From Hondaea fermentalgiana (lineage: Eukaryota; Sar; Bigyra; Thraustochytrida; Thraustochytriidae), in NCBI GenBank assembly GCA_014084085.1, contig NPFB01000003.1, forward strand, positions 197,066 to 261,065: a stretch of DNA of 64,000 nt, written 5' to 3'. Shown here piece by piece: positions 9,680 to 18,659 of this stretch (the stretch's first letter is position 1; each line of letters begins with the position of its first letter). Below the pieces are notes generated by a model that was not told the DNA's origin, searched no databases, and saw only the letters and a list, made by a program, of their open reading frames with translations. A program made the translations under genes and the position numbers.

Positions 9680-10726
9680 TTACAGCTTGGCCTTGACCGG
9701 GAATCGTTCCGAGATATCCTTGAACGAGGCACGGAGCGGGTCGCCAGAGGCATCGCGAATGTACTCAAAGACACGCGGGATTGCGTTCTCCGAGGCAAGG
9801 AGAGACTTTGGGTCGTGCTTAAGGTCAAGCTCCATCTCCTGCGTATAGCGCTGCGGGTCAAGGTTGAGTATGTGCGCAAGTAGCGCACGAATGACAAAGC
9901 CGTGCACGATGACGACAATGTTTTGGCCCTGCTCGAGCTGGCCTCGAATGTGCTTTTCAAAAAAGGCAACTGTGCGGTCGTACACCTCGGCTTGCGACTC
10001 GCCGCCGGGAAAGGGGATCGTCCACGTGCGACGAAAGTCGCGCAGATCCTGCTTACTGTACTCTTTTTCCTGTTGCGTTTGGAACATGCCCTGCAGGTAC
10101 CCAAAACTGCGCTCATTGAGCAGGTGCGAGCAGTACACGGGCAGAACAGTCTGGTGCGAGGACTCTGACATTTTCGCCTTGTGCGCGCGGAGACCACGAG
10201 CCTCCTTGTTTCCGGGCTCTGTGTCGCGCACCAGCAAAGGGGCTTTGCCGTCCTCGTGTGTGGCGAGCGCGATCAGTGCTGTGGTTTGGGCGCGTACAAG
10301 CATCGAGCAGTATACGATGTCGATCGGGAGCTCCCTCAAGTTCGCGCCAGCCGCCATCGCCTGCTGGATGCCTACGTGTGAGAGGGGCACATCCTGTTAC
10401 ATTCGATGCGACAAACCGATGCACCAGAGAGAGAGAGAGAGAGAGAGAGATTGACGCGTTAGCTTTGCACAATGCAGCGTGCCGATTCTGGCGTCTTTGC
10501 TCGGCAGGAACCCCGAATTCCGTCGCCGCTTACGACGGAATGGATTTTGACGAACTTACGACCGCGCCTGCATACTTCCACGGGTCCTCCGGTTTGCTAG
10601 GATCTCGGTTCCACATAGACTGGCCATGCCGCATGAGCACTGCGCGCACCTCGCACCTCGCCGTCAGCTCCGCCCGCCCCGCCGCGCGTCGCGCCCCGCC
10701 TTCTCGCCCTCGAACGTACCGAGCAT
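9680..10726 (-). CDS. Phosphoglycerate mutase-family (dPGM-like) histidine phosphatase, three exons
   Basis: Cofactor-dependent phosphoglycerate mutase/histidine phosphatase superfamily. Exon 3 (9680-10393) starts after acceptor GTAACAG and encodes DVPLSHVGIQQ, then LNERSFGYLQG, PFPGGES and VIVHGFVIRAL (second catalytic His). Exon 2 (10560-10639) carries the catalytic RHGQS motif (MRHGQSMWN), ends at donor GTAAGT and joins exon 3 in frame as AGAVDVPLS, exactly as in PGMs. The proposed exon 1 is only ATGCTCG (10720-10726, donor GTACGT; 80-bp intron to acceptor GCGCAG), giving MLVLMRHGQS and 266 residues in total. Exons 2 and 3 are secure; the 7-nt first exon is my best reading. The RHG, NER and distal HG residues are all present. 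Glycolytic mutase is likely but a related phosphatase is possible. The second intron holds a GA repeat, a polypyrimidine tract on the coding strand. Confidence 0.82.
10426..10450. repeat. (GA)n microsatellite inside an intron
   Basis: About 12 AG/GA units within the 166-bp intron (10394-10559) of the phosphoglycerate-mutase-family gene. On the transcribed strand it reads CT-rich, close upstream of the acceptor. Confidence 0.9.
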
Positions 10727-10840
10727 GCTCCCTAGCCTGCGCAGAGCCGGCGCCCGCGCGAGCTGCGCCGCGCCGCGCTGCAATGAAGTGAAATCTCTTT
10801 CCTTCCTCAGGCCCAGACCGACCCCTGCCCGGGTCCTCCT

Positions 10841-10940
10841 NNNNNNNNNNNNNNNNNNNNNNNNNNNNNNNNNNNNNNNNNNNNNNNNNNNNNNNNNNNN
10901 NNNNNNNNNNNNNNNNNNNNNNNNNNNNNNNNNNNNNNNN
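10841..10940. other. Assembly gap (100 N)
   Basis: Exactly 100 undetermined bases flanked by GC-rich sequence, consistent with a fixed-size scaffold placeholder. The true length is unknown. Confidence 0.98.
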
Positions 10941-11510
10941 CCCCGCCCCGAGGCGGCCGCGCTCCCGCGCGCTACTGCGCGAGGAGCGGCGCCGTGGTCC
11001 GCCGCGCGCGCGCGCGTCTCGAGGCGTCTCGCGAGGCCTGCGCTCGGGTCTGCCTCGCGCGGACTTCGTTCGATCGATCGTTCGTGCGTGCGTCCGTTCT
11101 AGCTCTGCTTCGAGCGCCGCTTTGGCTTTCTCTGTTTCTGCCGATTTCTGCCTTTCGAGATACTAAGCAACCCCTCCGCCCGCATACCGCTGCCGCGAGA
11201 GCTGCGCGAGGCGCCCGCCCTGCAAGCTGGCGCGCTCTGCGCTGCTTCTGCGGCCAGCTAGCTGCCGGCACGCGCTGCCGGGCGAGGCGAGGCTGGGCGA
11301 GGCGGGGCGGGGCGAGGCGAGGCGAGGCGAGGATCCGCGCCGCGAGCCTGGCCGCGCCAAGATCGCTTTGCGCGACGGGCCAGGTCGAGGTGGCTGGCGC
11401 CGCGAACACCGCCAAAGCCGAGCCGCAAGTGGGGGCGCCGCTATAGCCCACTTGCAGCGCCGCGCGAACGCGACCGTGTAAGTTGCCAAAGAAAGAAAGA
11501 AGCAAAGAAA

Positions 11511-11574
11511 GAATGAAAGAATGAAAGAATGAAAGAATGAAAGAATGAAAGAATGAAAGAATGAAAGAATGAAA
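11511..11574. repeat. (GAATGAAA)8 minisatellite
   Basis: Eight perfect 8-bp units, preceded by a degenerate GAAA-rich lead-in from about 11488. Confidence 0.95.
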
Positions 11575-11992
11575 CCAGGAAAACGAGCCGCCGCGGACTC
11601 GCGCGGTGCCCCCCGCGGCGTGCCCCTCTGCGGCGGTTCCGCGGGCGGTCCGCAGATGATCCGCGGCGGGGACCCGGGAGAGCACAAGAAGAGCAGAGCA
11701 GAGCAGAGCAGAGCAGCGAGGCTGGGTGGCCGGGGCCGAGAGGCGCGCGCGAGGCCGGCGTGCGGAGGGGGCGGGGCGAGGAGGAGGACGCGGAGAGGCG
11801 GAGAAGAGAGGCGAGGGGTGTGCTGGGCGGCACGCGCGATCTGAGGGCCAGAGGAGTGTCAGATACAGCGGGACACGCCGTGAAGGGCAGTCCGAAGGGC
11901 CGCGTCGCGCTGCTGGCTGACCAGGCGCAGCCATTTGGCCAGATAAGGACGACGGAAAGGTGTCTCTCGTGAAGATCTTGGGCGAGAGCAAG

Positions 11993-13855
11993 ATGGGAAA
12001 ATTGCAGGAAGGAAAATTGAAGAATGGCGACGACGCCTCGAGGCTCCTGCAGGTTGGCACATACGCCGCCGCACGTGTTGCGGCGTTAGAAGCCTTGGAG
12101 AAAAGACTCGGCGGGAACCTTGCCAATGCGATGTCCGGTGCGCATGGAGATAAGCATGACTCGGAAGAGACCAAGGCAGCGCGTCTTTGGCGAAGCGATA
12201 AAGCTGAGCAAGAGACAACGACGAAAGACCCTGTTGCCGCAGCAGCTGCTGCGGCTGAAAAGCTCGAGCGCAAAGCCGCGACAAACATATGGCAGCGACC
12301 TCTTGCTAGACACATGCAGCGCCGCACTCGGAGCCATCAATCGCGAAAAATGCCTGTAAAGCGCCGGCTTAAGAGGCAGCATGCAGACGTTGAAGAATTG
12401 GACACGCGAAAAGCGCGTCGCGGTCGTCGCGAATTCTTTCGGAACGAGCCCCGCACCGTATCTCATTTATGGGCCGTGAAAAGATTGCACATGGGGGAGC
12501 CCTTTGGTTTTTCGGGTCGTCCCGTCGCTTTGCGATCCCAAGAGCATGGTCTTCGTTTTGCACTTGATGCTTCCAAACATGGTTGCATGGTGCATGATTG
12601 CTCATACCTTCGTTGGGCACGAGTCCCCTTTGAAACATCGCAAGCTTGGGTTCCCAAGGGGGAAGCAAGGCTTCGTTTTCATGATTATGCCTCAAAGTCT
12701 CTTGAGTTCCATGATGGGACCAAAGGTCCCGCGATGCTATATCCAGGAAACCAAGGAAAGGGCTACTTGCTTGTGGCACATCGTCCGGATGCCTCGCTAC
12801 CCCTTGACCACTTCGAAGACGCTTCCATGTCCCTAGCGCTCTTTCGGCTTCGTGGAGACCGATCTCACGAGGTTTTGGGCGCCGCTCTTGGGCCCTCGTT
12901 AGCAGAAGCATCGGGTGCAACGCGCGACACATGGAGGGCGCTCTTTGGCCCGCAACGCACCATTCATGCGCCGCGTCATGTGCCTCCAGGGGTAATGATA
13001 CAGCTGCGTGTACACAATGCAAATGTGCTCGCTCTCAAGCTTGGCGGCAAGTCTTGTATGGAACCTGATGCGTCATCCATTGTCCAAGACCCTGCAACAA
13101 TAGCGAAGAAACTGGCAAAGGAAGGCATGTCACTCGAATCTGGTATCGAGGCTGACACCATTTCAGAACAAGAGACGCTGCTGACACTCGTGCGACATCA
13201 TGATAACAGTTGGGACCTGGTAATCGCAAGTCCACGAGCAAGCGGAGTTGCTCGCAACCTCTGGGTTCTGTTGGTGCATGCTGGTGCATCAGCCGCAGGA
13301 TGGGAAGAGGAACGAGCTGCAACACTGGCGAGTGGGCGGCCCTTATTTCCGGACGACTTTCCCGAGACTGAAGCATTTAGCAAGTATTGGAAATCACAAG
13401 AGGCGACCCATGTGGCGGAAAATATGAAGCGTCCGCGAGGAAAACGCATCGCGAGTCCTTATGACGTCTTGGTGCAGCACGAATATGGACGTGATGACCA
13501 AGCCTTTTGCACAATCGAGTTGAGGCTTCGACAACCCCAAGGATGTCGCGCCCGCGTAGACGTTGGAGCAAAAGTCTTTATGGTACGGGAGGACGAGTAT
13601 GAAGCGGTGGTGAAAAAGGGCCAAACCGCGGATGTGGGCATGAGTCGAGACCCTGTTGGCTTTGTGACGAGCGCACTTGGCCGCACACGAGTGCGGGCGA
13701 GCTCCCTCGTGAGCTCACCTGGACGTGCGTCAGGCCGAGGCTTTATCCAACTTGCCAAGCTTGCCAAAGATCGCGAGAACTTCGTTCTGGTGCAAAATCC
13801 GGGCACAGAGGCGCTTGCGCTTGGACGAGTGACTTGTGTCCGGGAGAAATGTTAA
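11993..13855 (+). CDS. POP1: POP1, RNase P/MRP protein subunit
   Basis: Large protein subunit of RNase P and RNase MRP, needed for tRNA 5' processing and pre-rRNA cleavage in the nucleus. The first in-frame ATG is 11993 (AGCAAGATGG); the frame is closed upstream by TGA at 11918 with no other ATG, giving 620 residues. The N-terminal segment LLQVGTYAAARVAALEAL matches the conserved POP1 start helix. A basic block with RTVSHLWAVKRLHM then corresponds to the POP1 ETHIWHAKRFHM signature, followed by HDCSYLRWARV. The POPLD region is in the middle (HVPPGVMIQLRVHNANVLAL). The C-terminal segment VGFVTSALGRTR through GRGFIQL matches the POP1 C-terminal domain. Somewhat shorter than animal POP1. A further 5' exon cannot be excluded. 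Confidence 0.85.
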   Translation: MGKLQEGKLKNGDDASRLLQVGTYAAARVAALEALEKRLGGNLANAMSGAHGDKHDSEETKAARLWRSDKAEQETTTKDPVAAAAAAAEKLERKAATNIWQRPLARHMQRRTRSHQSRKMPVKRRLKRQHADVEELDTRKARRGRREFFRNEPRTVSHLWAVKRLHMGEPFGFSGRPVALRSQEHGLRFALDASKHGCMVHDCSYLRWARVPFETSQAWVPKGEARLRFHDYASKSLEFHDGTKGPAMLYPGNQGKGYLLVAHRPDASLPLDHFEDASMSLALFRLRGDRSHEVLGAALGPSLAEASGATRDTWRALFGPQRTIHAPRHVPPGVMIQLRVHNANVLALKLGGKSCMEPDASSIVQDPATIAKKLAKEGMSLESGIEADTISEQETLLTLVRHHDNSWDLVIASPRASGVARNLWVLLVHAGASAAGWEEERAATLASGRPLFPDDFPETEAFSKYWKSQEATHVAENMKRPRGKRIASPYDVLVQHEYGRDDQAFCTIELRLRQPQGCRARVDVGAKVFMVREDEYEAVVKKGQTADVGMSRDPVGFVTSALGRTRVRASSLVSSPGRASGRGFIQLAKLAKDRENFVLVQNPGTEALALGRVTCVREKC

Positions 13856-13994
13856 GATCGTCAGCTCAAGACGCGCATTTGGCTCCAGATCAAAGTGACA
13901 TGAGGCAGCTTGGGCACATCGCAAACAGGTCGAAAAAGATTAAGAGGAAGTAATAGCTTTGTGAAAAATATAAAGAAGAGAAGACTTAACGCCG

Positions 13995-14762
13995 TCAATA
14001 ATGTGTCGAGGTGGAATACAGTTTGGAAAATACGGATGACTCGTGCAGAGGTTTGCGCGGGCCAAAGATAATAAATCGACGACCTTGAGGCCTGCTCGCT
14101 GACGCGGCAAGAGCTGCAGGTCCACCGCCTTGTGTCGGTGCGTTTACCTTTGCGTCTGCGTCCACATTTGTAGTGGATGATGCGTCGGAACGCTCCGTGG
14201 TGCGCGTAGGCCAGCGACGAAATGAAGGGCCCTTGGGCGCCATGGCACAGCGATGAACCTCGCTGACGATCTCGTCCATCTTGGAAAGGCCCGCAGCAGA
14301 ATTTGTTTTGGCTTTGTTCACGAGGGCGTCCTCCACGCGGTCTTGCACAAAGGGGATGCGTTTCTGCACGCCGCATTCGACTTCCCAAGTGTATTCCGTT
14401 CTATCAGAGCCATCCGTTGCTGCCTTGTACGTGCAGGTTTCGTCGGCATGCAGAATGCTCCCAAAGGTCAAATTGCGCGTCTCAAGAACCAAGGTTTTGC
14501 GAGCAGGGTCGACAGTGCTCCGCTCAATGGCATAGTATGAGTCGCAATTCCCCGCAAAGGGTTTCAGCACGCTTGGAAGAGACTGCTGGACGCACATGAG
14601 GCGGGTCGTGTGTAGACGTCCCTGGTCGTCAACGGTGCGGTCAAGCACGAGAGCATCTTTGACGTGTTGGAGATCTGGGTGCGGGTATTTGCACCAAAAT
14701 GCTGTCGTAGCGTGCTCCCAGGGCACATCAAAGGTGTGATGTAGCGCTGCCCGTTTTGGCAT
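13995..14762 (-). CDS. PRELI/MSF1-domain lipid-transfer protein
   Basis: Member of the PRELID/Ups1 family, which shuttles phosphatidic acid or phosphatidylserine across the mitochondrial intermembrane space. The 255-residue protein starts at ATG 14762. The PRELI domain occupies about residues 7-175 with hallmark segments FDVPWEHATTAFWCKYPHP near the N terminus (family: F.YPWE.V..AFW.RYPNP), LHTTRLM, and NLTFGSILHADETCTYK. The last 70 residues are Ala/Ser/Arg-rich and not conserved. Convergent with POP1 (139 bp apart). No separate presequence is visible, as usual for the family, which enters the intermembrane space by the Mdm35 route. Phospholipid specificity cannot be told from sequence alone. 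Confidence 0.85.
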   Translation of the reverse strand: MPKRAALHHTFDVPWEHATTAFWCKYPHPDLQHVKDALVLDRTVDDQGRLHTTRLMCVQQSLPSVLKPFAGNCDSYYAIERSTVDPARKTLVLETRNLTFGSILHADETCTYKAATDGSDRTEYTWEVECGVQKRIPFVQDRVEDALVNKAKTNSAAGLSKMDEIVSEVHRCAMAPKGPSFRRWPTRTTERSDASSTTNVDADAKVNAPTQGGGPAALAASASRPQGRRFIIFGPRKPLHESSVFSKLYSTSTHY

Positions 14763-15368
14763 GGTTCCCCAATTCCTTTCTTGATGCAGGGTAGCGGACG
14801 CGCGCGCTCCTGCGTGTGCTCGCCACGCTCAGCCAGTCGTCCGTGCTACGGAGGTAGGCGTCGGTACGTTTTGGATGCTCTTTCTCCTCGCTCCCGCGGA
14901 AAAGAAATAAGAAAACACGAGTCCCCTCGCGCGCCTGATACGCAGGCGCAGTGCGGGCGGGTCTGCGCCCAGCGCCCGCTGCCGGCCGCACCGAGTGTTC
15001 GTGCGCCCTCGCCGCGCGCGAAGAGGCGTCTGGTTCTGGAATGCGGCCGCGAAATGGTGCCCGTCAATGAGTTCTAGCGTTTATTCTAGCTGAAGATGCT
15101 AGGCTCTTGTACCAGGTGGAAGCTAAGACGCGCGCCAATGGCACGTGTCATGATAGCCTTGGCTAGAGCAGTCAGAAGGTAAGCCAATCGTCAAAGCGTG
15201 AGTAGAGTCACATACTGCGCTTTCTGCCAGGAAGCATAGCATTTGTAGCCGTTGTCATATTGTTGAATAAATCAGAATGGAGGAGCGAATATTTTTTTCT
15301 AGCAACCTGACCAATCAAAAGACAACAAACTAATTAGAAAAAAAAGTGCATTTAGGGTTGCCCGCATG
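14763..15368. other. Intergenic, no gene seen
   Basis: GC-rich in its first half (promoter side of the PRELI gene) and AT-richer from about 15070. No frame of interest and no RNA gene recognised. Confidence 0.5.
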
Positions 15369-16100
15369 CTATTTCCTCGGACGAACTACTGGGGTTGCAT
15401 AAGGGACACTATCGTTGTCGTCGTCGTCGTCCATACCATTCATTTTGGCAGCAACGCGACCATTTTCGAGGTCGCCTCGATTTTCCACAGGATCAACAGG
15501 AAGTTGTTTCATCCAAAAGCCTGACGAAAGAATTTCTTTCGGGGCCACACGAACGTGCTCGACTTCAATAATGTCGAATGCAGGTGAAGAAGCTATTCTC
15601 CACGCGTAAGTAGCAGAAGCACAATACAAAAGTGAAAGGACCGCCGAAAGTACAAGTGACCAGGCATAGACGGTTTGAAGCGTCGCACAATTCGTTTCAT
15701 CAGACGTGCAGAGATCGCCGACGATGCCCAGGTTAACAAAGGTAAAGACGAGCACAGCAATGCAGCCAAGGCTGCCGCCAATGTGCCATCGAACGAGATT
15801 CCGATCGCGAACGTTGACCCCACGCCACGCGCAAACGGATATTACAAAGGAAAAAATAAACAGCGTCGAGTAGTTCAAGTACATAAGACCCGTGCTCGTA
15901 GCGTACAGCTCGCTGAGAACATTAATTGTATCCGGGTCCTCTGCCATGGAGACGAGCAAAGCATCCTGGTACTCCTCGACAGACTGGATTCGCCACGCGC
16001 TGAAAGCGGCGTACACGATGAAAGTGATGAGGGCGATGGCAAAGAGACGCTTTGCTCGATACACGATGAGTGCTTCTTCGTGCGAGAGATCTCTACCCAT
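15369..16100 (-). CDS. Four-helix membrane protein, uncharacterised
   Basis: A 243-residue protein of unknown function. The start is ATG 16100 in strong context (GCACCATGG); the frame stays open a little further upstream but without ATG. Four hydrophobic segments are visible at about residues 19-36, 71-91, 106-127 and 144-167. Two cysteines (about 131 and 138) lie in the loop between helices 3 and 4. A large loop separates helices 1 and 2. The soluble C-terminal tail of about 75 residues ends in an Asp-rich patch (MDDDDDND) and a basic terminus. The layout resembles tetraspan-type proteins in general, but I do not recognise the family and no tetraspanin CCG motif is present. Likely in an endomembrane or the plasma membrane. 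Confidence 0.72.
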   Translation of the reverse strand: MGRDLSHEEALIVYRAKRLFAIALITFIVYAAFSAWRIQSVEEYQDALLVSMAEDPDTINVLSELYATSTGLMYLNYSTLFIFSFVISVCAWRGVNVRDRNLVRWHIGGSLGCIAVLVFTFVNLGIVGDLCTSDETNCATLQTVYAWSLVLSAVLSLLYCASATYAWRIASSPAFDIIEVEHVRVAPKEILSSGFWMKQLPVDPVENRGDLENGRVAAKMNGMDDDDDNDSVPYATPVVRPRK

Positions 16101-16785
16101 GGTGCTGTCCAAGTGGACGTGGTCTCGCGTCCTGGGCACGCGAGGCGATCTGCTCGCGCCGAACCTCCGTCCGCAGACCCAATGCGCGCGTGTTCAAGCC
16201 GCTCGCCCGCCCGCTCGGTTTCTTTGCCTGAGTGTCTGTCGCTCTTCCTGCCTGCCGGCGCCTGACGACCGTCTGTCTCCTGCGCGCGGCGGCGGTCTCT
16301 GCCCGCGTCGTCCGTGCGCCGCGAGAGTCGCGCGCGCACGAAAACCCTTTTGGGGTTTGCTGTGTTGCTGCGCGCTGGTACTTTGTAGGTAATCGAGACA
16401 TAAGCAGGCCGAGCGAAGGGCGCAAGCCAGCGCGTGCACACCCACGACAGGACCAAACAGACAATGCACGACTGGCGGCTGTCTGGCTGGTTACAACCAG
16501 CTCTAGAATGGCCGCGAAGACCATGATTGCATTGTGGGGGAAGACAACGATCAATTGACCAGCAGAGTCAGAGGGAGGGCCGTGCATCTTGGGATGAATG
16601 GAATGGAATGGAGTGGAGTGGATGCCTGTATTGTATGTTGTCAGGAAGAACGGGAAGACGTCGCAAGAAGAAGAAGACAACTGTATGAACAAGGTCAGAG
16701 AGTGACGGCGAAGAAATGAAAAAAGGAAGGAAGGAAGGAAGAACTGCAAAATATATAACTCGTTAATCAGTATGGAGGGAGACCT
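16101..16785. other. Intergenic with GGAAT and GGAA repeats
   Basis: Spacer between two minus-strand genes. Contains a GGAATGGAATGGAGTGGAGTGG stretch at about 16598-16620 and a (GGAA)n run at about 16722-16740. The first 350 bp are GC-rich and probably promoter of the membrane-protein gene. No gene seen. Confidence 0.5.
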
Positions 16786-17826
16786 TTATTCCTGGTCATT
16801 TGCGGAGGATGCAGCGGCGGACGATGGAGCGTCAGAGGATTCCTCAGTCTTTCGGGCCTTGGATGGAGTCTCGTCTGTGTCGTCGGTGCGATCTTCCTTT
16901 TCAATGTTCGAAGCGCGAATATCGCTGGGAATGTGGCCGTGAGCGTAGGCGTACTTGTGGCCATCGACAACGAACTCACGAGGTCCAGTTTGAGCAAAGT
17001 TTGCGGCCTTGCCCGCATCGGGGCCGAGCTCAGCAGCGACATCGGGCAGAAACTGCCACTTGGACTCGAAGAGCGAGCGGGCCTCCTCGCCGCGCTTGGT
17101 AAAGTCGCATTGTTCGTGGTAGACAGTGTTGAAGTGGCCCAGGCAGCTGACGAGAGGGTCGAGGTACGTGGAAAGCGTGGTGTCCACGCTGAGCTTGCCC
17201 CAGCGGCATTTCGGGCAGCGAGGGAGCTGTCCGAGAACTTGGCCAAGCGCGCAACGGTTCACGAGCTCTTCCTTGTTGCCCGAGCGCGGGTAGTTGTTCA
17301 CGCGAAGGTACTCTTTGAGTTCGTCCACGGGCATGGAAGCGTATTCCTCGCGAAGATCCTTTTCGGAAGCATCGCGCGAGGTTTCATTGCGAGGAGTAAG
17401 GTCCATGTGAGCGAGCTTTTGCACTTCATTTTCGAGTTCCTCGAGCTTTGCGCGCTCGCGCTTTTCGCGAGCCTCCTCCAAAGCAGCCTTGGCTTCCTGA
17501 ACTTGCTCGTTGCGCAGAGAAGGCTGGCGCACGATATCATCAAAGGGAACACCGTCCACGGGGTACGGCATGCATTCGAGATGAAAGTAAAACGGACCTG
17601 TGTTGTTTTCCGAAAACGTCCATCGGAGCGCCTCGTTGGCAATCTTCTTGTTGCACGAGCGGCATGTTGCGCGGCCAGAAGGCGATTCCTCGAGTCCAAA
17701 TTTCTTTGTCTTGGTGCGACCACCCGGGCCGGCCTCAAGCACCTCTGCCTTTTCCTGCTTGTCCAGATGCGAGGGCGGCCTGCTCGAGGCGTTCGTGATC
17801 TCGTCCGTGAGGGCAGGGGGCGCCAT
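16786..17826 (-). CDS. PARP-type zinc finger + SAP + PADR1-like protein without catalytic domain
   Basis: A 346-residue protein; ATG 17826 has ideal context (GACCATGGCG). Residues about 43-90 form a PARP-type zinc finger, reading KFGLEESPSGRATCRSC with metal ligands C55, C58, H82 and C85 and the conserved LRW segment. A charged coiled-coil stretch (about 110-140) follows, then a SAP-like DNA-binding helix pair at about 162-194 (MPVDELKEYLRVNNYPRSGNK). A zinc-ribbon resembling PADR1 (the third zinc-binding domain of PARP1) then has RCPKCRWGKLS with C204, C207, and C228/C240 as candidate ligands. The tail is acidic. This copies the N-terminal order of PARP1, but no BRCT, WGR or ADP-ribosyl transferase domain is present and the stop is clean. 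Inferred nuclear role: binding DNA breaks or unusual DNA ends without making ADP-ribose. Confidence 0.82.
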   Translation of the reverse strand: MAPPALTDEITNASSRPPSHLDKQEKAEVLEAGPGGRTKTKKFGLEESPSGRATCRSCNKKIANEALRWTFSENNTGPFYFHLECMPYPVDGVPFDDIVRQPSLRNEQVQEAKAALEEAREKRERAKLEELENEVQKLAHMDLTPRNETSRDASEKDLREEYASMPVDELKEYLRVNNYPRSGNKEELVNRCALGQVLGQLPRCPKCRWGKLSVDTTLSTYLDPLVSCLGHFNTVYHEQCDFTKRGEEARSLFESKWQFLPDVAAELGPDAGKAANFAQTGPREFVVDGHKYAYAHGHIPSDIRASNIEKEDRTDDTDETPSKARKTEESSDAPSSAAASSANDQE

Positions 17827-18659
17827 GGTCACGTTGCCGCGCAAGAAACAGTCAACCAACGTCCGGGTTCACCGCCTCACCGCTGCTGTTGCCGCTGTCT
17901 CGGTTCTGTACAGACGGTATATGAGTTCCTTGGCGTTCGGGGTCTGCCCGACTCGCGGCGACTGGCGCTAGGGCCGGTAGCTGCAGGCGCCTTGCGCTGT
18001 GCTTCGCTTGCACTGCGCTGGGCCTTCTTTATGGTGCGCAGCCTTGGCGGCACTTGGGACCATCACATCGCATCGCATCACATTTGCCTCCGCCACCAGC
18101 ATCTCTCAGACTCACAGTCGGGCTGTTGTTATGAATAGCTGCCGCCCCAGCGCGTGCTTGAGCGTTCGTGGGCCAGCGCTCTCCGCCCTCTGGGGCTCTC
18201 TAACTGTGTCTGCGTGTGCAGGGCCTGTCTCAAGCGCGGCCTCGCGCTGCACCGCGCAGCAGGGCACGGGCCCGACTTGAGTCTCTCATAACAGTAATAC
18301 CACACCTCTTCTCGGGCTCTGCCTCACCTCGCCTCGCCTCGACTCGGTCCGCATGAGGTTTTCTGCGTCGGCTGCTGCGGACGGGCAGCGCAGCGCAGAG
18401 CGCGTGCAAAAGTGTCCGTGTGCTGCAGCTGGCTGCTGACAAAGAGCAGTTGCTGTTGAAGGCGGCACCTTGCAACGCATTGATAGTAGTCGTCGGCAGC
18501 GTAAGCTTGGTGGCAACTGTAGCTTGCGGACCCCTCGCGGACCGCGAGAGCGCGTTTAATTATCAAGTATACATCGAGGATGGATTTGTCAAAAAGAGCG
18601 AGACATTCTTTCTTTTTTTGGGGGGGGGGGGGTTGATGAGCCAGGCCTAAAAATTAAGT
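17827..18659. other. Intergenic with poly(G) run
   Basis: Between two minus-strand genes. GC-rich 5' region of the PARP-finger gene, then a 13-base G run at about 18620-18632 close to the stop of the TMEM144-like gene. No supported gene. Confidence 0.5.

Larger units (their letters stand above)
10727..11992. other. GC-rich divergent promoter region with gap and octamer repeat
   Basis: Region between the divergent phosphoglycerate-mutase and POP1 starts. It contains the N gap, a GGCGAGGC-type stretch at about 11281-11334, the (GAATGAAA)8 array and a GCAGA run near 11694-11716. Long frames on the minus strand (up to about 450 codons) are low-complexity artefacts of high GC. Nothing else is supported. 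Confidence 0.5.

Noticed and set aside
10626..11102. Plus-strand frame crossing the first N gap
   Set aside because: About a fifth of it is undetermined X residues and the rest is Arg/Ala-rich low complexity; it also overlaps the RHG-motif exon of the opposite-strand gene.
11511..11574. Regular repeat considered as a CRISPR-like array
   Set aside because: Contiguous 8-bp units without spacers in a eukaryotic genome; a simple minisatellite.
10972..12327. Minus-strand frame of 451 codons over the octamer repeat
   Set aside because: It translates the (GAATGAAA)n array into SFFHSFIL repeats and GC-rich Arg/Ala/Pro strings, and overlaps the POP1 start on the other strand.
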